DNA from: Neisseriaceae bacterium
Lineage (GTDB): Bacteria > Pseudomonadota > Gammaproteobacteria > Burkholderiales > Neisseriaceae
Reading direction: 5' to 3'
DNA: 64,000 nt
Assembly (NCBI GenBank): GCA_017458185.1
Contig: JAFTFY010000012.1
Span: forward strand, 1-64,000
In this document: positions 8,587 to 17,732 of the stretch, piece by piece
Layout of the letters: each line of letters starts with the position of its first letter
Position numbering within the stretch: the first letter of the stretch is position 1
Translations under genes and position numbers: made by a program
The notes under the pieces: generated by a model
Seen by the model: the letters and a program-made list of their open reading frames with translations, nothing else
What the model was told of the DNA's origin: nothing
Databases searched by the model: none

Positions 8587-8905
8587 GAAGTTAAAATATT
8601 TCATCTACTGTAATCATTTTGTTTTTTATTGCCACACGGATTCGGAATGGCTAACGCAATTCCTTTCAAGATTTTCCGTTAGGAAAATCGAATCCGTGTG
8701 GCATTATAAAAAATCTATGTTTTCAGGCTACCTGAAACGAAGTTCAACGAGCCGTAAGGCGAAGTTAAAATATTTAATCTACTGTAATCATTTTGTTTTT
8801 TTATTGCCACACGGATTCGGAATGGCTAACGCAATTCCTTTCAAGATTTTCCGTTAGGAAAATCGAATCCGTGTGGCATTATAAAAAATCTATGTTTTCA
8901 GGCTG
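8587..8905. repeat. tandem duplication of a long-hairpin intergenic repeat
   Basis: Two nearly identical units with a period of 174 bp (starting 8587 and 8761). Each holds a long hairpin whose arms are GCCACACGGATTCG and CGAATCCGTGTGGC (8631-8702 and 8806-8877), with an inner hairpin and an uptake-like palindrome on the side. The first side palindrome reads AGGCTACCTGAA. Related hairpins occur at 44506-44594 and 63032-63116. This fills the gap between the cytochrome and darP genes; no gene is seen in it. Confidence 0.8.
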
Positions 8906-8914
8906 CCTGAAAAG

Positions 8915-9412
8915 TTATTCTTCTTCATATTCTCGCAACAACTTAAACAACGCTCGTGCCGATTTGGGCGGTTTGGCGTGTTCGGCTTCGCGGCGTGCGT
9001 TGCGAATCAGCGTGCGTAATTCGCCGCTGTCGGCGTTGGCGTGGCTGTTCAAGTATTCAGTTAAAGCGTTATCGTCTGCGAGCAAGCGTTCTCGCCACGC
9101 TTCCAAGCGTTTCATTTGAGCGTTGTGGGCAGCATTATCGCCGTCAATCACCGCCAAATAGTTGCGTATGGCAGCCACTTCATCGTCTGTGGCTTCTCGC
9201 ATTAACCTGCCGATATACTGGGCTTGGCGTTTCAAAGCGGCATTGGAAGTGATTTTGCGATAATCAGCCGCTGCCTGAATAATAGTTTCAGAAAGCCCTG
9301 CGTTGCGTAAAGTATCGCTTGAAAAATGCGTTAATCGCAAACTCAAATCTTGTAAGTCGTTCATTTGCTTTTTGATTTTGGTTTTGCTTAACGGTTGTTC
9401 TAATTCGCTCAT
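8915..9412 (-). CDS. darP: ribosome maturation factor DarP (YjgA)
   Basis: 165 residues, all-helical DUF615 protein. SKTKIKKQMNDLQDL at the start and IRNYLAVIDGDNAAHNAQMKRLEAWRERLL, then RTLIRNARREA, are the conserved blocks. DarP assists late assembly of the 50S subunit around the peptidyl transferase centre. Slightly shorter than E. coli YjgA (183). Stands alone and diverges from trpE. Confidence 0.88.
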   Translation of the reverse strand: MSELEQPLSKTKIKKQMNDLQDLSLRLTHFSSDTLRNAGLSETIIQAAADYRKITSNAALKRQAQYIGRLMREATDDEVAAIRNYLAVIDGDNAAHNAQMKRLEAWRERLLADDNALTEYLNSHANADSGELRTLIRNARREAEHAKPPKSARALFKLLREYEEE

Positions 9413-9511
9413 GGTTTTGCTCTTTATCTGAAAATATTTTTCAGGCAGCCTGAAACTTTAATTCAATATTGTTTATAATCGCCTATTATATTTTATCTAA
9501 TCGAGAAAAAA

Positions 9512-10981
9512 ATGCTTTCTTTATCGGAATTTCAAGCACAATCGAGTCAGGGTTTTACGCATATTCCTGTGGTGTGCGAACTCTTGGCGGATATGGATAC
9601 GCCCTTGTCTTTGTATGTTAAATTAGCCAACAAGCCTTATACATTCTTGTTTGAGTCGGTTGTCGGGGGTGAGCGATTTGGGCGTTATTCGTTTATCGGT
9701 TTGCCGTGTGGGTCATTTTTTAAAGTGTTTGCCCAACAGATTGAAATTTATGAACATTATCAATTAAAAGAAACAATCACAGAAAACAATCCATTAGATT
9801 TTATCAACCGTTTTCAGGCAGCCTTTAAAACCCCTGAAATCCCTAATCTGCCCCGATTTACAGGCGGTTTAGTGGGGTATTTTGGCTATGAAACCGTGCA
9901 GTATATTGAAAAACGATTAGGCAAAAAAGAGCAAGAACGCTCGATTGATATTCCTGATATTTTGCTGATGCTTTCAACCGAAATTGCGGTTGTGGATAAT
10001 TTAAGCGGCAAAATTTACCTGATTGTGTATGCCAAAGCAGGCGATACTGCGTCTTATCATGCCGCCTGCCAACGCTTGGAAGAGTTGCGTTTGGCATTGC
10101 GACAAAGTCCTGTTCTGCCCTTATCTTTGGGTTCAAAAGCCGAAGAAGTGGTTTTTGAAACAGGAGAAAATCAATATAAACAATATGTTAGCAAAATTAA
10201 AGAATATATTTTGGCAGGCGATTGTATGCAGGTTGTACCTTCGCAAAGGGTGCATACCGCTTTTGACGATAATCCGTTAAGCCTATATCGCGCCTTGCGG
10301 ACGCTTAATCCGTCTCCGTATTTAATTTATTGCGATATGGGCGATTTTCACATTGTCGGCTCATCGCCTGAAATTTTGGTACGCAAGGAAAACAACACCA
10401 TTACCGTGCGACCGATTGCAGGCACACGCAAACGGGGAGCAACGCCTGACGAAGACTTGGCGAACGAGCAAGATTTATTGTCGGACGAAAAAGAAATTGC
10501 CGAACACTTAATGTTGATTGATTTGGGACGCAACGATGTTGGCAAAATCAGCAAAATCGGCACGGTGAAAGTTACCGATAAAATGATAGTCGAACGCTAT
10601 TCGCATGTGATGCACATTGTGTCGAATGTTTCAGGCTGCCTGAAAGACGGCTTGACCGATATGGACATACTCGCCGCCGCCTTACCTGCTGGCACGCTGT
10701 CGGGGGCACCGAAAATTCGAGCGATGGAAATTATCGAAGAATTAGAACCTGCACGCCGCGGCGTATATGGCGGAGCGGTAGGCTATATCTCGTTTTCAGG
10801 CGATATGGACTTGGCAATCGCCATTCGCTGTGCGGTGATTCGCGACAAAACCGTGTATATCCAAAGCGGCGGCGGCATAGTCGCCGACTCCGACCCAGAT
10901 GCCGAATGGCAAGAGACGCAAAATAAAGCGATGGCAGTGGTGAAAGCAGTCAGAATGGTGCAGGCAGGGTTGGATAATTAG
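9512..10981 (+). CDS. trpE: anthranilate synthase component I
   Basis: 489 residues. Makes anthranilate from chorismate with glutamine or ammonia, the first step of tryptophan synthesis. The N-terminal [19 protein letters not shown] carries the LxES feedback site; the C-terminal chorismate-binding half has [31 protein letters not shown] and [12 protein letters not shown]. No trpG or other trp gene adjoins. Uptake words are read as FQAAF and SGCLK within the protein. The stop codon TAG is the first unit of a heptamer array (10979 on). A TATAAT-like box lies near 9473; no leader peptide or attenuator was found. Confidence 0.93.
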   Translation: MLSLSEFQAQSSQGFTHIPVVCELLADMDTPLSLYVKLANKPYTFLFESVVGGERFGRYSFIGLPCGSFFKVFAQQIEIYEHYQLKETITENNPLDFINRFQAAFKTPEIPNLPRFTGGLVGYFGYETVQYIEKRLGKKEQERSIDIPDILLMLSTEIAVVDNLSGKIYLIVYAKAGDTASYHAACQRLEELRLALRQSPVLPLSLGSKAEEVVFETGENQYKQYVSKIKEYILAGDCMQVVPSQRVHTAFDDNPLSLYRALRTLNPSPYLIYCDMGDFHIVGSSPEILVRKENNTITVRPIAGTRKRGATPDEDLANEQDLLSDEKEIAEHLMLIDLGRNDVGKISKIGTVKVTDKMIVERYSHVMHIVSNVSGCLKDGLTDMDILAAALPAGTLSGAPKIRAMEIIEELEPARRGVYGGAVGYISFSGDMDLAIAIRCAVIRDKTVYIQSGGGIVADSDPDAEWQETQNKAMAVVKAVRMVQAGLDN

Positions 10982-11206
10982 CAATGAGCAATTAGAAATG
11001 AGCAATTAGGTTTTATGTCCTGCCTTGCGGCAGGACGGATTAAATTAGATAACACTTCGATTTTATTTCAGGCTGCCTGAAAAATTTATCGAAGCATTAT
11101 CTTAAAACAACTTGTTTTGCCGCAAGGCAAAACGAAAATAATTGCTCACTACTAATTGCTCACTACTAATTGCTCACTGCTAATTGCTAATTGTTAATTG
11201 TTCATC
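10979..11206. repeat. composite island with inverted heptamer arrays, copy 1 (no MITE)
   Basis: Left array of 7-nt units AATGAGC/AATTAGR (10979-11009); hairpin GTCCTGCC..GGCAGGAC (about 11017-11035); an imperfect stem AGATAACACTTCGAT / ATCGAAGCATTATCT around an uptake palindrome (11046-11104); hairpin GTTTTGCC..GGCAAAAC (about 11113-11132); right array in inverse orientation (11141-11201). Consensus unit ARTKAGY. The island sits between convergent trpE and the YihY gene and supplies the stop of both. It matches the empty-site version of the island at 58929. Confidence 0.75.
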
Positions 11207-12013
11207 ATCATCAGGAATATCTTGTTGTCCTTTACTGCGGTCTAATAAAACGCACAGTTTTACGCCGTGTAAGAATAATACCCAACTGACATAAATCCAC
11301 AATAAAAAGAAAAACAAAACCGAAAACGAGCCGTATAAATTGATATAGGTTTTGTTATAGCCCACATAGGCGACAAATAGGATTTTAAGTATCCACCAAC
11401 AAATACTGGACGCAAAGGCGGCGGCGATAATGGCGTGGGCGGCTATTTTGCGATTTATGGCAACCGCGTAGGTAATAGAAAAGATTGCCCACACAATTAA
11501 ATAAGGGAAAATATCGGCAAAATGGCTGATTTGCCATTTGCTTTGTAAAACCGTGCTGACATATAATGCACCGCATAAACCTAATGGCGATAAAGTCATT
11601 AAAGTCCAGTAAGTGCTTAAACTACTGAAAAAACGGCGTTTTTCTGAATTTGATAATTTGCAAACAATGTATTCAAAATTGTTAAAAAACATCACCGAAG
11701 TAATAAACACAGCGGCAAAACCTGTGATATTTAATCCTATGCTGTTGTGTAGAAATTGTTCCATATATTCGGTTAAAACTTCTTGATGTGTGGGCAGGAA
11801 GTTTTTAACAATAAATCCTTTTAATGCTTCTGAATATTGATTAAAACTACCTAATTGCATAAAAATGCCCAACGATACCATTAAAATGGGAAAGATTGAC
11901 AGCATGGTATGAAAACTTAAATTGCCCGCATAACCAAATAATTCTTTATCATACATTCGTGGAATGTATTGAGCGATTTTTTTGGCAATAATTTTAATGT
12001 CGTGAATATTCAT
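11180..12013 (-). CDS. YihY/BrkB family inner-membrane protein
   Basis: 277 residues with about six membrane helices. GYAGNLSFHTMLSIFPILM is the conserved first segment of the YihY/BrkB family (once misnamed RNase BN); LYGSFSVLFFFLLWIYVSWVLFLHGVKL is the conserved last one. Function in cells is unsettled. The acidic tail DDDEQ is followed by LTISN, which is translated from the heptamer array of the adjoining repeat island. Good ribosome site AAGGAG. Confidence 0.85.
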   Translation of the reverse strand: MNIHDIKIIAKKIAQYIPRMYDKELFGYAGNLSFHTMLSIFPILMVSLGIFMQLGSFNQYSEALKGFIVKNFLPTHQEVLTEYMEQFLHNSIGLNITGFAAVFITSVMFFNNFEYIVCKLSNSEKRRFFSSLSTYWTLMTLSPLGLCGALYVSTVLQSKWQISHFADIFPYLIVWAIFSITYAVAINRKIAAHAIIAAAFASSICWWILKILFVAYVGYNKTYINLYGSFSVLFFFLLWIYVSWVLFLHGVKLCVLLDRSKGQQDIPDDDEQLTISN

Positions 12014-12042
12014 TTTTTACTCCTTTTCAGGCTGCCTGAAAA

Positions 12043-12909
12043 TTATATATTTGCTAAAATAGCATGGATAATGGACGCATCTAATATTTCAAAAGCAAAA
12101 CATTTTTTGCCTAAATCTTTTAAAGACGCTCCGATATGATAAAGTGTTTTGCCGTCAATAATCATAAAACGGTCGTGCATTTTATTGGTATATTTTAAAG
12201 TTAAATTAGGATATTGTGCATTAAATTTTTGTATATCTTGTTGTGTTAATTTTGTTTTTTTGTCGGTATAAATAACTACATTTACTTTTTTCTGTTTTTT
12301 CGCAAGTCTTTGTAATACAGATAAATCTACATAGTTATCAATTAAAATAATTTCTTTATTTGCGGATTGAATAAATTGTTCAAATTTGGCATAAGCGTCA
12401 AAAATTTGCCCTTGAAAGAAAATGCCTTGCATATCATCAATATTATATTTTTCCATTTTGGAAAATAATTCATCAATGCGTTTATCGCTATTGATTTGTT
12501 GTTGTCGCAAATGTTTTAATTCAGCAAAAATTTCCGCATTTGAGCGTAAAAAACGCCGCATAGCGATAAATGCTCGCATAATTTGAATGTTGATTTCAAC
12601 CGCAGTTTTGCTTTTCAGCACCGAAGAAAGCATGGCTACGCCTTGCTCGGTAAAGGCGTTGGGCATGGTGCTTGAATGTTTTAACACGGCAAACCGGTCG
12701 CAATTTGCGACCAGTTCATCTTTTTCGCTTGGGTGTAAGGCAAACATAAAATCAGCAGGAAATCGCTCAATATTGCGTTTAACCGCTTCATTAAGCCGTT
12801 TGGTTTCTATGCCATACAATTCTGCCAAATCACGGTCAATCATCACCTGCTCATGACGAATAAGCAGAATTTTGTTTTCGATATTAAAGGGTTGAATGCC
12901 AGTTATCAT
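12043..12909 (-). CDS. ORF6N-domain protein with PLD-like C-terminus
   Basis: 288 residues. Residues 10-120 form an ORF6N DNA-binding domain (LLIRHEQVMIDRDLAELY ... NIERFPADFMF ... FTEQGVAMLSSVL), a phage-type module. A helical linker (about 120-165) leads to a C-terminal domain with EIILIDNYVDLSVL and KMHDRFMIIDG plus IGASLKDLGKKCFAF, a single HKD-like (phospholipase D/nuclease-like) half site in which His-Asp-Arg replaces the classical H-x-K. The combination recurs in bacterial chromosomes as a single gene; a phage-related or defence role is an inference. No neighbouring phage genes. Confidence 0.7.
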   Translation of the reverse strand: MITGIQPFNIENKILLIRHEQVMIDRDLAELYGIETKRLNEAVKRNIERFPADFMFALHPSEKDELVANCDRFAVLKHSSTMPNAFTEQGVAMLSSVLKSKTAVEINIQIMRAFIAMRRFLRSNAEIFAELKHLRQQQINSDKRIDELFSKMEKYNIDDMQGIFFQGQIFDAYAKFEQFIQSANKEIILIDNYVDLSVLQRLAKKQKKVNVVIYTDKKTKLTQQDIQKFNAQYPNLTLKYTNKMHDRFMIIDGKTLYHIGASLKDLGKKCFAFEILDASIIHAILANI

Positions 12910-12947
12910 TGTTTTTACTCAATTTATTTTTTCAGGCAGCCTGAAAA

Positions 12948-14480
12948 TTATTCTATATTATAAACCGTCCCTGTTCCCGACAGTGTCTCCCAGTTTAATC
13001 CTGTTATTTTTTCAGCCATTGCCACTAAAATATCGGTGTCAGGTGTGCCGTTTTCTTCGTCAAATTCGTTGATAAACGATTGTTTGTCTAAATCGTTTAA
13101 GGCTTTGCCGACACTTTCGATTTCGCCGTCCGAACACAGCCAGCGGCGTTTGAGTTTGCCGTTTTTGTGGTATTCAAACACAAGACTGCCCGAAGTGTCT
13201 TCGTTGGCAATCAGCAGCACTTCGGCTTTGTCGCTGGCTTGGGCAAGTTGTGTGGTGAGTTTGTCTTCGCCGTCATCAAACGATTGTTCAATCGCCCCCA
13301 ACAGCACAAACCAGCGACCTTTGGGCGAACGCACGACAAACTGGGTTTGCTCTGCGACTTCGGCAGCGTCCATTGCGTCTGCCACTTTTTCGCCTTGTGC
13401 TGTCGCCAGTTCTACGCCAAAGTGGGTTTGCACAAACGACTGCAATGCTGATTTTTTGCTAAAAAACAGGGCGTACATATTCTCTGGCATGGTTGCCGTT
13501 TCTTGATTTTGCTCGCTGTCTTGATCTAAAAAAGTGCTTAATGGCACGCTTTCCCACGAGTTTGGGGCAACCAGTTTTTTCTTTTCTGCCCACAGACGGG
13601 TTTCATCGGTAAGCAAAATTTTGCGTTTCTCGGCACAGGCTAACATATAGCGATAAGTCGGACGGCGATAGGCTGGATTGAAACCGCCTTTTTCAGGGAG
13701 TGGAAATTGTGCTACAAACTGCCGCAACTCGTCATAGCGTTCGGCAAGCATTAAGTAATAGCATTTATCGGAAACTCTGGCATTAAATTCTTCCATCTCA
13801 AAACGCACTATTTTTTTGCAATGCCGATATTCATAATAAAAAGCGGCGTATTCTAATTCGGCAGGTATTGTGTCGGTTTTGCCGCTGACAAAATCCTTGA
13901 TTTGCTGCATTTGTGCGTCATTTTTCTCGATTTCTTGAATTTTTTGATAAGTTTCCGAAAAAGGCGACAAATGGACAGGGTGCGGATAGCCTTTTGGCAG
14001 AACCGATTTGGTGTAATTGCTTTGCAGATGAGCATATTTGGCAGGCAATGCGGACGATATGCCTGCCTGAAAATCAATCAATGCCAACCAGTAATCATAA
14101 TCCAGCAATTCCGCCATACAACGCTCTAAATTTGCCTTGATGACTTCAACCGCTTGTGCGTCTTCGTTTTCTCGAAAACCTTGTAGGTAGGATACCGATG
14201 AGACATTGGTTTCTTTCTGCATTGTGCCGTCAGAACACAAACGATGGTGCTGATTTACGGTTGTAAAACTGTCAATATCACCTCGTGGAACCCAAATACA
14301 TAAATCCAAACAAAAAGTTTGCTCGTAAGTGTCTTCTTTTTCATTAAAACGCTCTGCGTCATTAAACATGACGCTTTGTGCCACAGGCTTGTCGGGCAAA
14401 AATTTCCAGTATTCCTTATGCCCTACATAACGATAGCCCATGCCAAGCAAACATTTGTGAATGGATTTGGGGACATTCAT
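12948..14480 (-). CDS. uncharacterised 510-residue protein
   Basis: I do not recognise a family. No signal peptide or membrane segment, so probably cytoplasmic. The N-terminal part (1-170) is Trp/Tyr-rich beta-type, with LCIWVPRGDIDSF. The middle (about 180-290) is helical and rich in Tyr/Arg. The C-terminal half (about 325-510) looks like a separate alpha/beta domain, with FVVRSPKGRWFVLLGAIEQSF and LVFEYHKNGKLKRRW. Clean ribosome site CAGGAG before the ATG and normal codon use argue for a real, expressed gene. It stands alone between uptake palindromes. Confidence 0.6.
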   Translation of the reverse strand: MNVPKSIHKCLLGMGYRYVGHKEYWKFLPDKPVAQSVMFNDAERFNEKEDTYEQTFCLDLCIWVPRGDIDSFTTVNQHHRLCSDGTMQKETNVSSVSYLQGFRENEDAQAVEVIKANLERCMAELLDYDYWLALIDFQAGISSALPAKYAHLQSNYTKSVLPKGYPHPVHLSPFSETYQKIQEIEKNDAQMQQIKDFVSGKTDTIPAELEYAAFYYEYRHCKKIVRFEMEEFNARVSDKCYYLMLAERYDELRQFVAQFPLPEKGGFNPAYRRPTYRYMLACAEKRKILLTDETRLWAEKKKLVAPNSWESVPLSTFLDQDSEQNQETATMPENMYALFFSKKSALQSFVQTHFGVELATAQGEKVADAMDAAEVAEQTQFVVRSPKGRWFVLLGAIEQSFDDGEDKLTTQLAQASDKAEVLLIANEDTSGSLVFEYHKNGKLKRRWLCSDGEIESVGKALNDLDKQSFINEFDEENGTPDTDILVAMAEKITGLNWETLSGTGTVYNIE

Positions 14481-14845
14481 TTGAGTTACTCCTGTGGTTA
14501 ATGCAGTTTTTCAGGCAGCCTGAAAAATATTGTGCATTGCTGTTGTATCTGCATATGCTAACCCAAAAATCCTATCGAATTTTTGGGAGATTGTTTCGCT
14601 CTCTATGACGATATAAGTTTCAGGCAGCCTGAAAAAAACTACTGTCATTGCGAGCCGTGCTATGCACGGCGTGGCAATCTTCTTACTCTGAAAAACGAAG
14701 CAAACGATTATTGCTGCCGTTTGATTTTATTTTTAGGCTGCCTGAAATTATTTTTGCAATGCCACTCGAAGTAGTAGGGAGATTACCACGCCTTGATTTC
14801 ATCAAGGCTCGTAATGACAGCAGGGGCTTTCAGGCTGCCTGAAAA
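14481..14845. repeat. intergenic block of uptake palindromes and REP-like hairpins
   Basis: No gene seen. Uptake palindromes near 14508, 14617 and 14828, and an asymmetric AGGCTGCCTGAA at about 14735. A REP-like unit GTCATTGCGAG..hairpin..GTGGCAATC at 14645-14680 and an inverted one at 14780-14819. Their stems differ (CCGTGC/GCACGG versus CCTTGA/TCAAGG) but pairing is kept. Confidence 0.7.
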
Positions 14846-16347
14846 CTATTTTTCGTCTAAACTGCGTCTAAAACTAACTGCTCGCATAATATGCGATTTA
14901 TTCACCCATTCGTCAGCAGATAAATCGGCAATGGTGCGGGCGACGCGTAAAATGCGGTGAAAACTGCGGGCGGAAAGGTTGAGCCGTTCTAATAATTCGC
15001 CCAAAGCCGTACGGGCGGACGCTTCGATTTTTGCTTGCGTGTCTAATTCTGTGGGGTTTAAGGCGGCGTTGGTTTTGCCTTGTCGTGCCATTTGGCGTTC
15101 TCGGGCGGCAAGCACTCTTTGTCGCACGGTTTGGCTGTCTTCGCCAGCAACAGCATTTGTTAAGTCAGACGCAGGCAAAGACGGCACTTCGATGACTAAA
15201 TCAATGCGGTCTAATAAGGGACCTGAAATTTTTTGCCGATAGCGAAGAATGCTATCAGAAGAACAACGACAACGGCGTGTGGCGTGTCCAGAAAAACCAC
15301 AAGGACAAGGGTTCATTGCCGCAACCAGTTGAAATTTCGCAGGAAAAGTGGCGTATCGTGCGGCTCGCGAAATGTGAATTTCGCCACTTTCCAAAGGTTC
15401 TCGCAAGACTTCTAATACTTTGCGGTCAAATTCGGGCAGTTCGTCTAAAAATAAAACGCCGTTGTTGGCTAAGGAAATTTCACCAGGTTTGGGGTCAGAA
15501 CCGCCGCCCACTAATGCCACAGCAGAAGCACTGTGGTGCGGACTGCGAAAAGGACGATATTGCGAATGCACCATATTGGCATTGCCTGTTAAGGACGCTA
15601 ATACAGCGTTGTCTAACATTTCATCAGGCGTTAAGGGCGGCAAGATAGACGGCAAGCGTTGTGCCAGCATAGATTTGCCCGTGCCAGGCGGTCCCATCAT
15701 CAACAGGCTATGCCCGCCTGCGGCGGCTAATTCCAAAGCATATCGAGCAGTGTGCTGACCCTTAACATCACGCAAATCAGGCAGTTGATAAGCGTTGTCC
15801 TGCAAAGGGTGGGGCGTTGCTTTGGGCAAAGTTTCCAAACCGTTCAAATGTGCCGCAACCGATAATAAACTACTTGCGGCGTAAATGTCGATTTCATCAG
15901 CCAAAGCCGCCCACGCCGCACTGTCGGTAGGCAGAATAAAATTTCTACCCACTTCGGTTGCGGCTTTTGCCATACTCAACGCCCCACGCACAGGACGCAA
16001 CGCACCTGACAAAGCCAACTCGCCTGCTAATTCATATTGCGAAAGCGTCTCGCCCAACACTTGCCCAGATGCCACCAAAATGCCCACCGCAATCGGTAAA
16101 TCAAAGCGACCAGACTCTTTGGGCAGTTCCGCAGGGGCTAAATTGACGGTGATTTTCATCGCAGGAAAATCAAAACCCGACTGCAAATCGCCGCCCGCAC
16201 ACGGTCGCGGCTTTCTTTGACTTCGGTGTCAGGCAGCCCCACGATATTAAACGCAGGCAAAGCCGCACGAGATAAATGCACTTCCACTTCAACCAAAGGT
16301 GCATTTAATCCCGACAACGCCCGAGAATAAACAACCGCTAACGACAT
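14846..16347 (-). pseudogene. comM: comM (YifB-type Mg-chelatase-like ATPase), frameshifted
   Basis: ComM is a hexameric helicase that drives branch migration when incoming single-stranded DNA is integrated during natural transformation. The N-terminal 58 or so residues (MSLAVVYSRALSGLN ... DRVRAAI) are read from 16347, and the rest (QSGFDFPAMKITVNLAPAEL to the end at 14846, with Walker A GPPGTGKS, LFLDELPEF and AAMNPCPCG) from another frame. The frames meet at an AAA run (16185-16187); one more A would restore VRAAI-x-QSGFDFP. Everything else is intact, so this is a recent single-base loss or a sequencing error. The main frame alone would start at a TTG and lack the N-terminal strand set. 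Confidence 0.85.
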
Positions 16348-16359
16348 CGCTTGTGTGCC

Positions 16360-16593
16360 TTATGCTTGCTGCGTTAAGCGTGCGATTTCTTCACGCAAGT
16401 TGGCAATTTCGGTGAGCAAATGCTCAATCATTTGCTGTTGCGTATCAAACTCTTCACGGGTTACCAAATCCAAATGCGATAACGCCGCCGTTACCGCTGT
16501 TTTGGCGTTTTTTTCCACATCTTTAATCGGACTGTCTTGAATAATATTGCCCACTTTGGCGGCAATATCGTCAAAAATTTCTTTGGCTATCAT
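16360..16593 (-). CDS. ubiK: ubiquinone biosynthesis accessory factor UbiK
   Basis: 77 residues, BMFP/YqiC family: an amphipathic N-terminal helix (MIAKEIFDDIAAKVGNI) and a C-terminal coiled coil (REEFDTQQQMIEHLLTEIANLREEIARL). UbiK binds UbiJ and supports aerobic ubiquinone synthesis. It lies 12 bases upstream of comM on the same strand and may share its transcript. Ribosome site AAGGA. Confidence 0.85.
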   Translation of the reverse strand: MIAKEIFDDIAAKVGNIIQDSPIKDVEKNAKTAVTAALSHLDLVTREEFDTQQQMIEHLLTEIANLREEIARLTQQA

Positions 16594-16641
16594 TTGGGTT
16601 TTCCTTTTGGGTTAAATGGGTTTTCAGGCTGCCTGAAAGGT

Positions 16642-17589
16642 TTATTTGGAAATATTTAAATATTGCATTAGATATTCTGTGTCTTGTGGATAATTTTTTA
16701 AGTGTTTTTTGACAAAGAAATCGATATGTGTCATAAGGGTAATTCTTGGATTTTTATTATCAAAAAACTGCAAGGCTTCTACTAATATGGGCAAACCTGT
16801 AATACCATGTTGGGTGTGAAATGGAATATTATTTTTAGGTATATTCAATAATGGACTATTTCTAAATGTAGCAGGTGTTTGATAATTATATATTCTACCG
16901 CCATGTGCGGCACGGTTGCGATAATCCAAACAAACGAAAATAGTATCGCTAAATAAGTTTTTAATCAATTCATCAGCCGCAATAATTTCTTCTCGCATAT
17001 CATATAATAATGAAATAACTTTATTTTTTTGTGCAGAGCGAAGCAATTTAGAGAAGTTAGATAAATTACCAAAACTTGCTCCTTTTAATAAAACCCACGG
17101 CGGTACATTTTTATATGTTTCTTTATAATGTTTAATCGGTTCAAGTGTTTGGTCTTGAAGAATTTTATTAAACCTATTGATGATAGAATCAAGTTGTGTT
17201 TTTCCTTCAAGATTTTTCTTGCCAGAACGATAATTCGTACGATTCAGATATTGTGCTTCTTCGGCAGTAAATGATTCGGCAATAATGTGAGCAATTGCAT
17301 TTCTTAAATTATCTTCTATTTCTAACATAGAATTGATAACTGAATGACGCAAATTTCTGTCTAATTGATATAAAGAAAATATTTGTTCAAATGTTGTTCC
17401 TTTTTTATAAAATTCTTCTCCTTTTTCGTTTTTTTCAATATAAGGGTCTTTATAGCCGTTAATAATGTTGTAATAGCCAAATCGTCTTAAAGAAACATAA
17501 GCAAATTCTTCGCTAATAAAACTTAAATTTCTTTGTTTAAGTATTTTGATTTGCTGTGGGAAGTCGGTAAAGTTTTTATCTGGTAACAT
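16642..17589 (-). CDS. Abi_2 family (AbiD/AbiF-like) abortive-infection protein
   Basis: About 315 residues from the ATG at 17589, which has a GGAGAG site upstream; the open frame runs back to 17712 but crosses a strong hairpin and lacks a start with a ribosome site. Abi_2 hallmarks: QQIKILKQRNLSFISEE near the start, YVSLRRFGYYNIINGY, a middle helix with LYQLDRNLRHSVINSMLEIEDNLRNAIA, and the late RNRAAHGGRIYN block resembling the HEPN-type R-x4-6-H ribonuclease motif (R-N-R-A-A-H). The family includes lactococcal AbiD and AbiF phage-exclusion proteins. More AT-rich than its neighbours, suggesting transfer. Confidence 0.78.
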   Translation of the reverse strand: MLPDKNFTDFPQQIKILKQRNLSFISEEFAYVSLRRFGYYNIINGYKDPYIEKNEKGEEFYKKGTTFEQIFSLYQLDRNLRHSVINSMLEIEDNLRNAIAHIIAESFTAEEAQYLNRTNYRSGKKNLEGKTQLDSIINRFNKILQDQTLEPIKHYKETYKNVPPWVLLKGASFGNLSNFSKLLRSAQKNKVISLLYDMREEIIAADELIKNLFSDTIFVCLDYRNRAAHGGRIYNYQTPATFRNSPLLNIPKNNIPFHTQHGITGLPILVEALQFFDNKNPRITLMTHIDFFVKKHLKNYPQDTEYLMQYLNISK

Positions 17590-17613
17590 ATTTTGCTCTC
17601 CTATTATGGACAA

Positions 17614-17641
17614 GGGGGTCAAGAACAAGTCCTTGACCCCC
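17614..17641. promoter_or_regulatory. strong hairpin in the leader of the Abi_2 gene
   Basis: GGGGGTCAAG and CTTGACCCCC form a perfect 10-bp stem with an 8-nt loop, 25 bases upstream of the chosen start. It could act as an attenuator, an operator or a protective 5' stem-loop. G+C-rich compared with its surroundings. Confidence 0.55.
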
Positions 17642-17732
17642 AAGTGAGGGCGACACAACGCCCAGCCATTAAATTGAGTTTTTATAATACGACTAAATTG
17701 TGTTACTGTCAATATTTTCAGGCTGCCTGAAA

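Noticed and set aside
8546..9119. Plus-strand open frames across the duplicated hairpins
   Set aside because: They translate repeat DNA and palindromes (FRQPE, SGYLK), lack ribosome sites and run into the antisense of darP.
9413..9511. A trp leader peptide or attenuator before trpE
   Set aside because: No Trp-rich short frame or competing hairpins were found; only an uptake palindrome and an AT-rich promoter-like stretch.
17590..17712. 41-residue N-terminal extension of the Abi_2 protein
   Set aside because: Crosses the leader hairpin; the ATG at 17589 has a good ribosome site and begins the recognisable domain.
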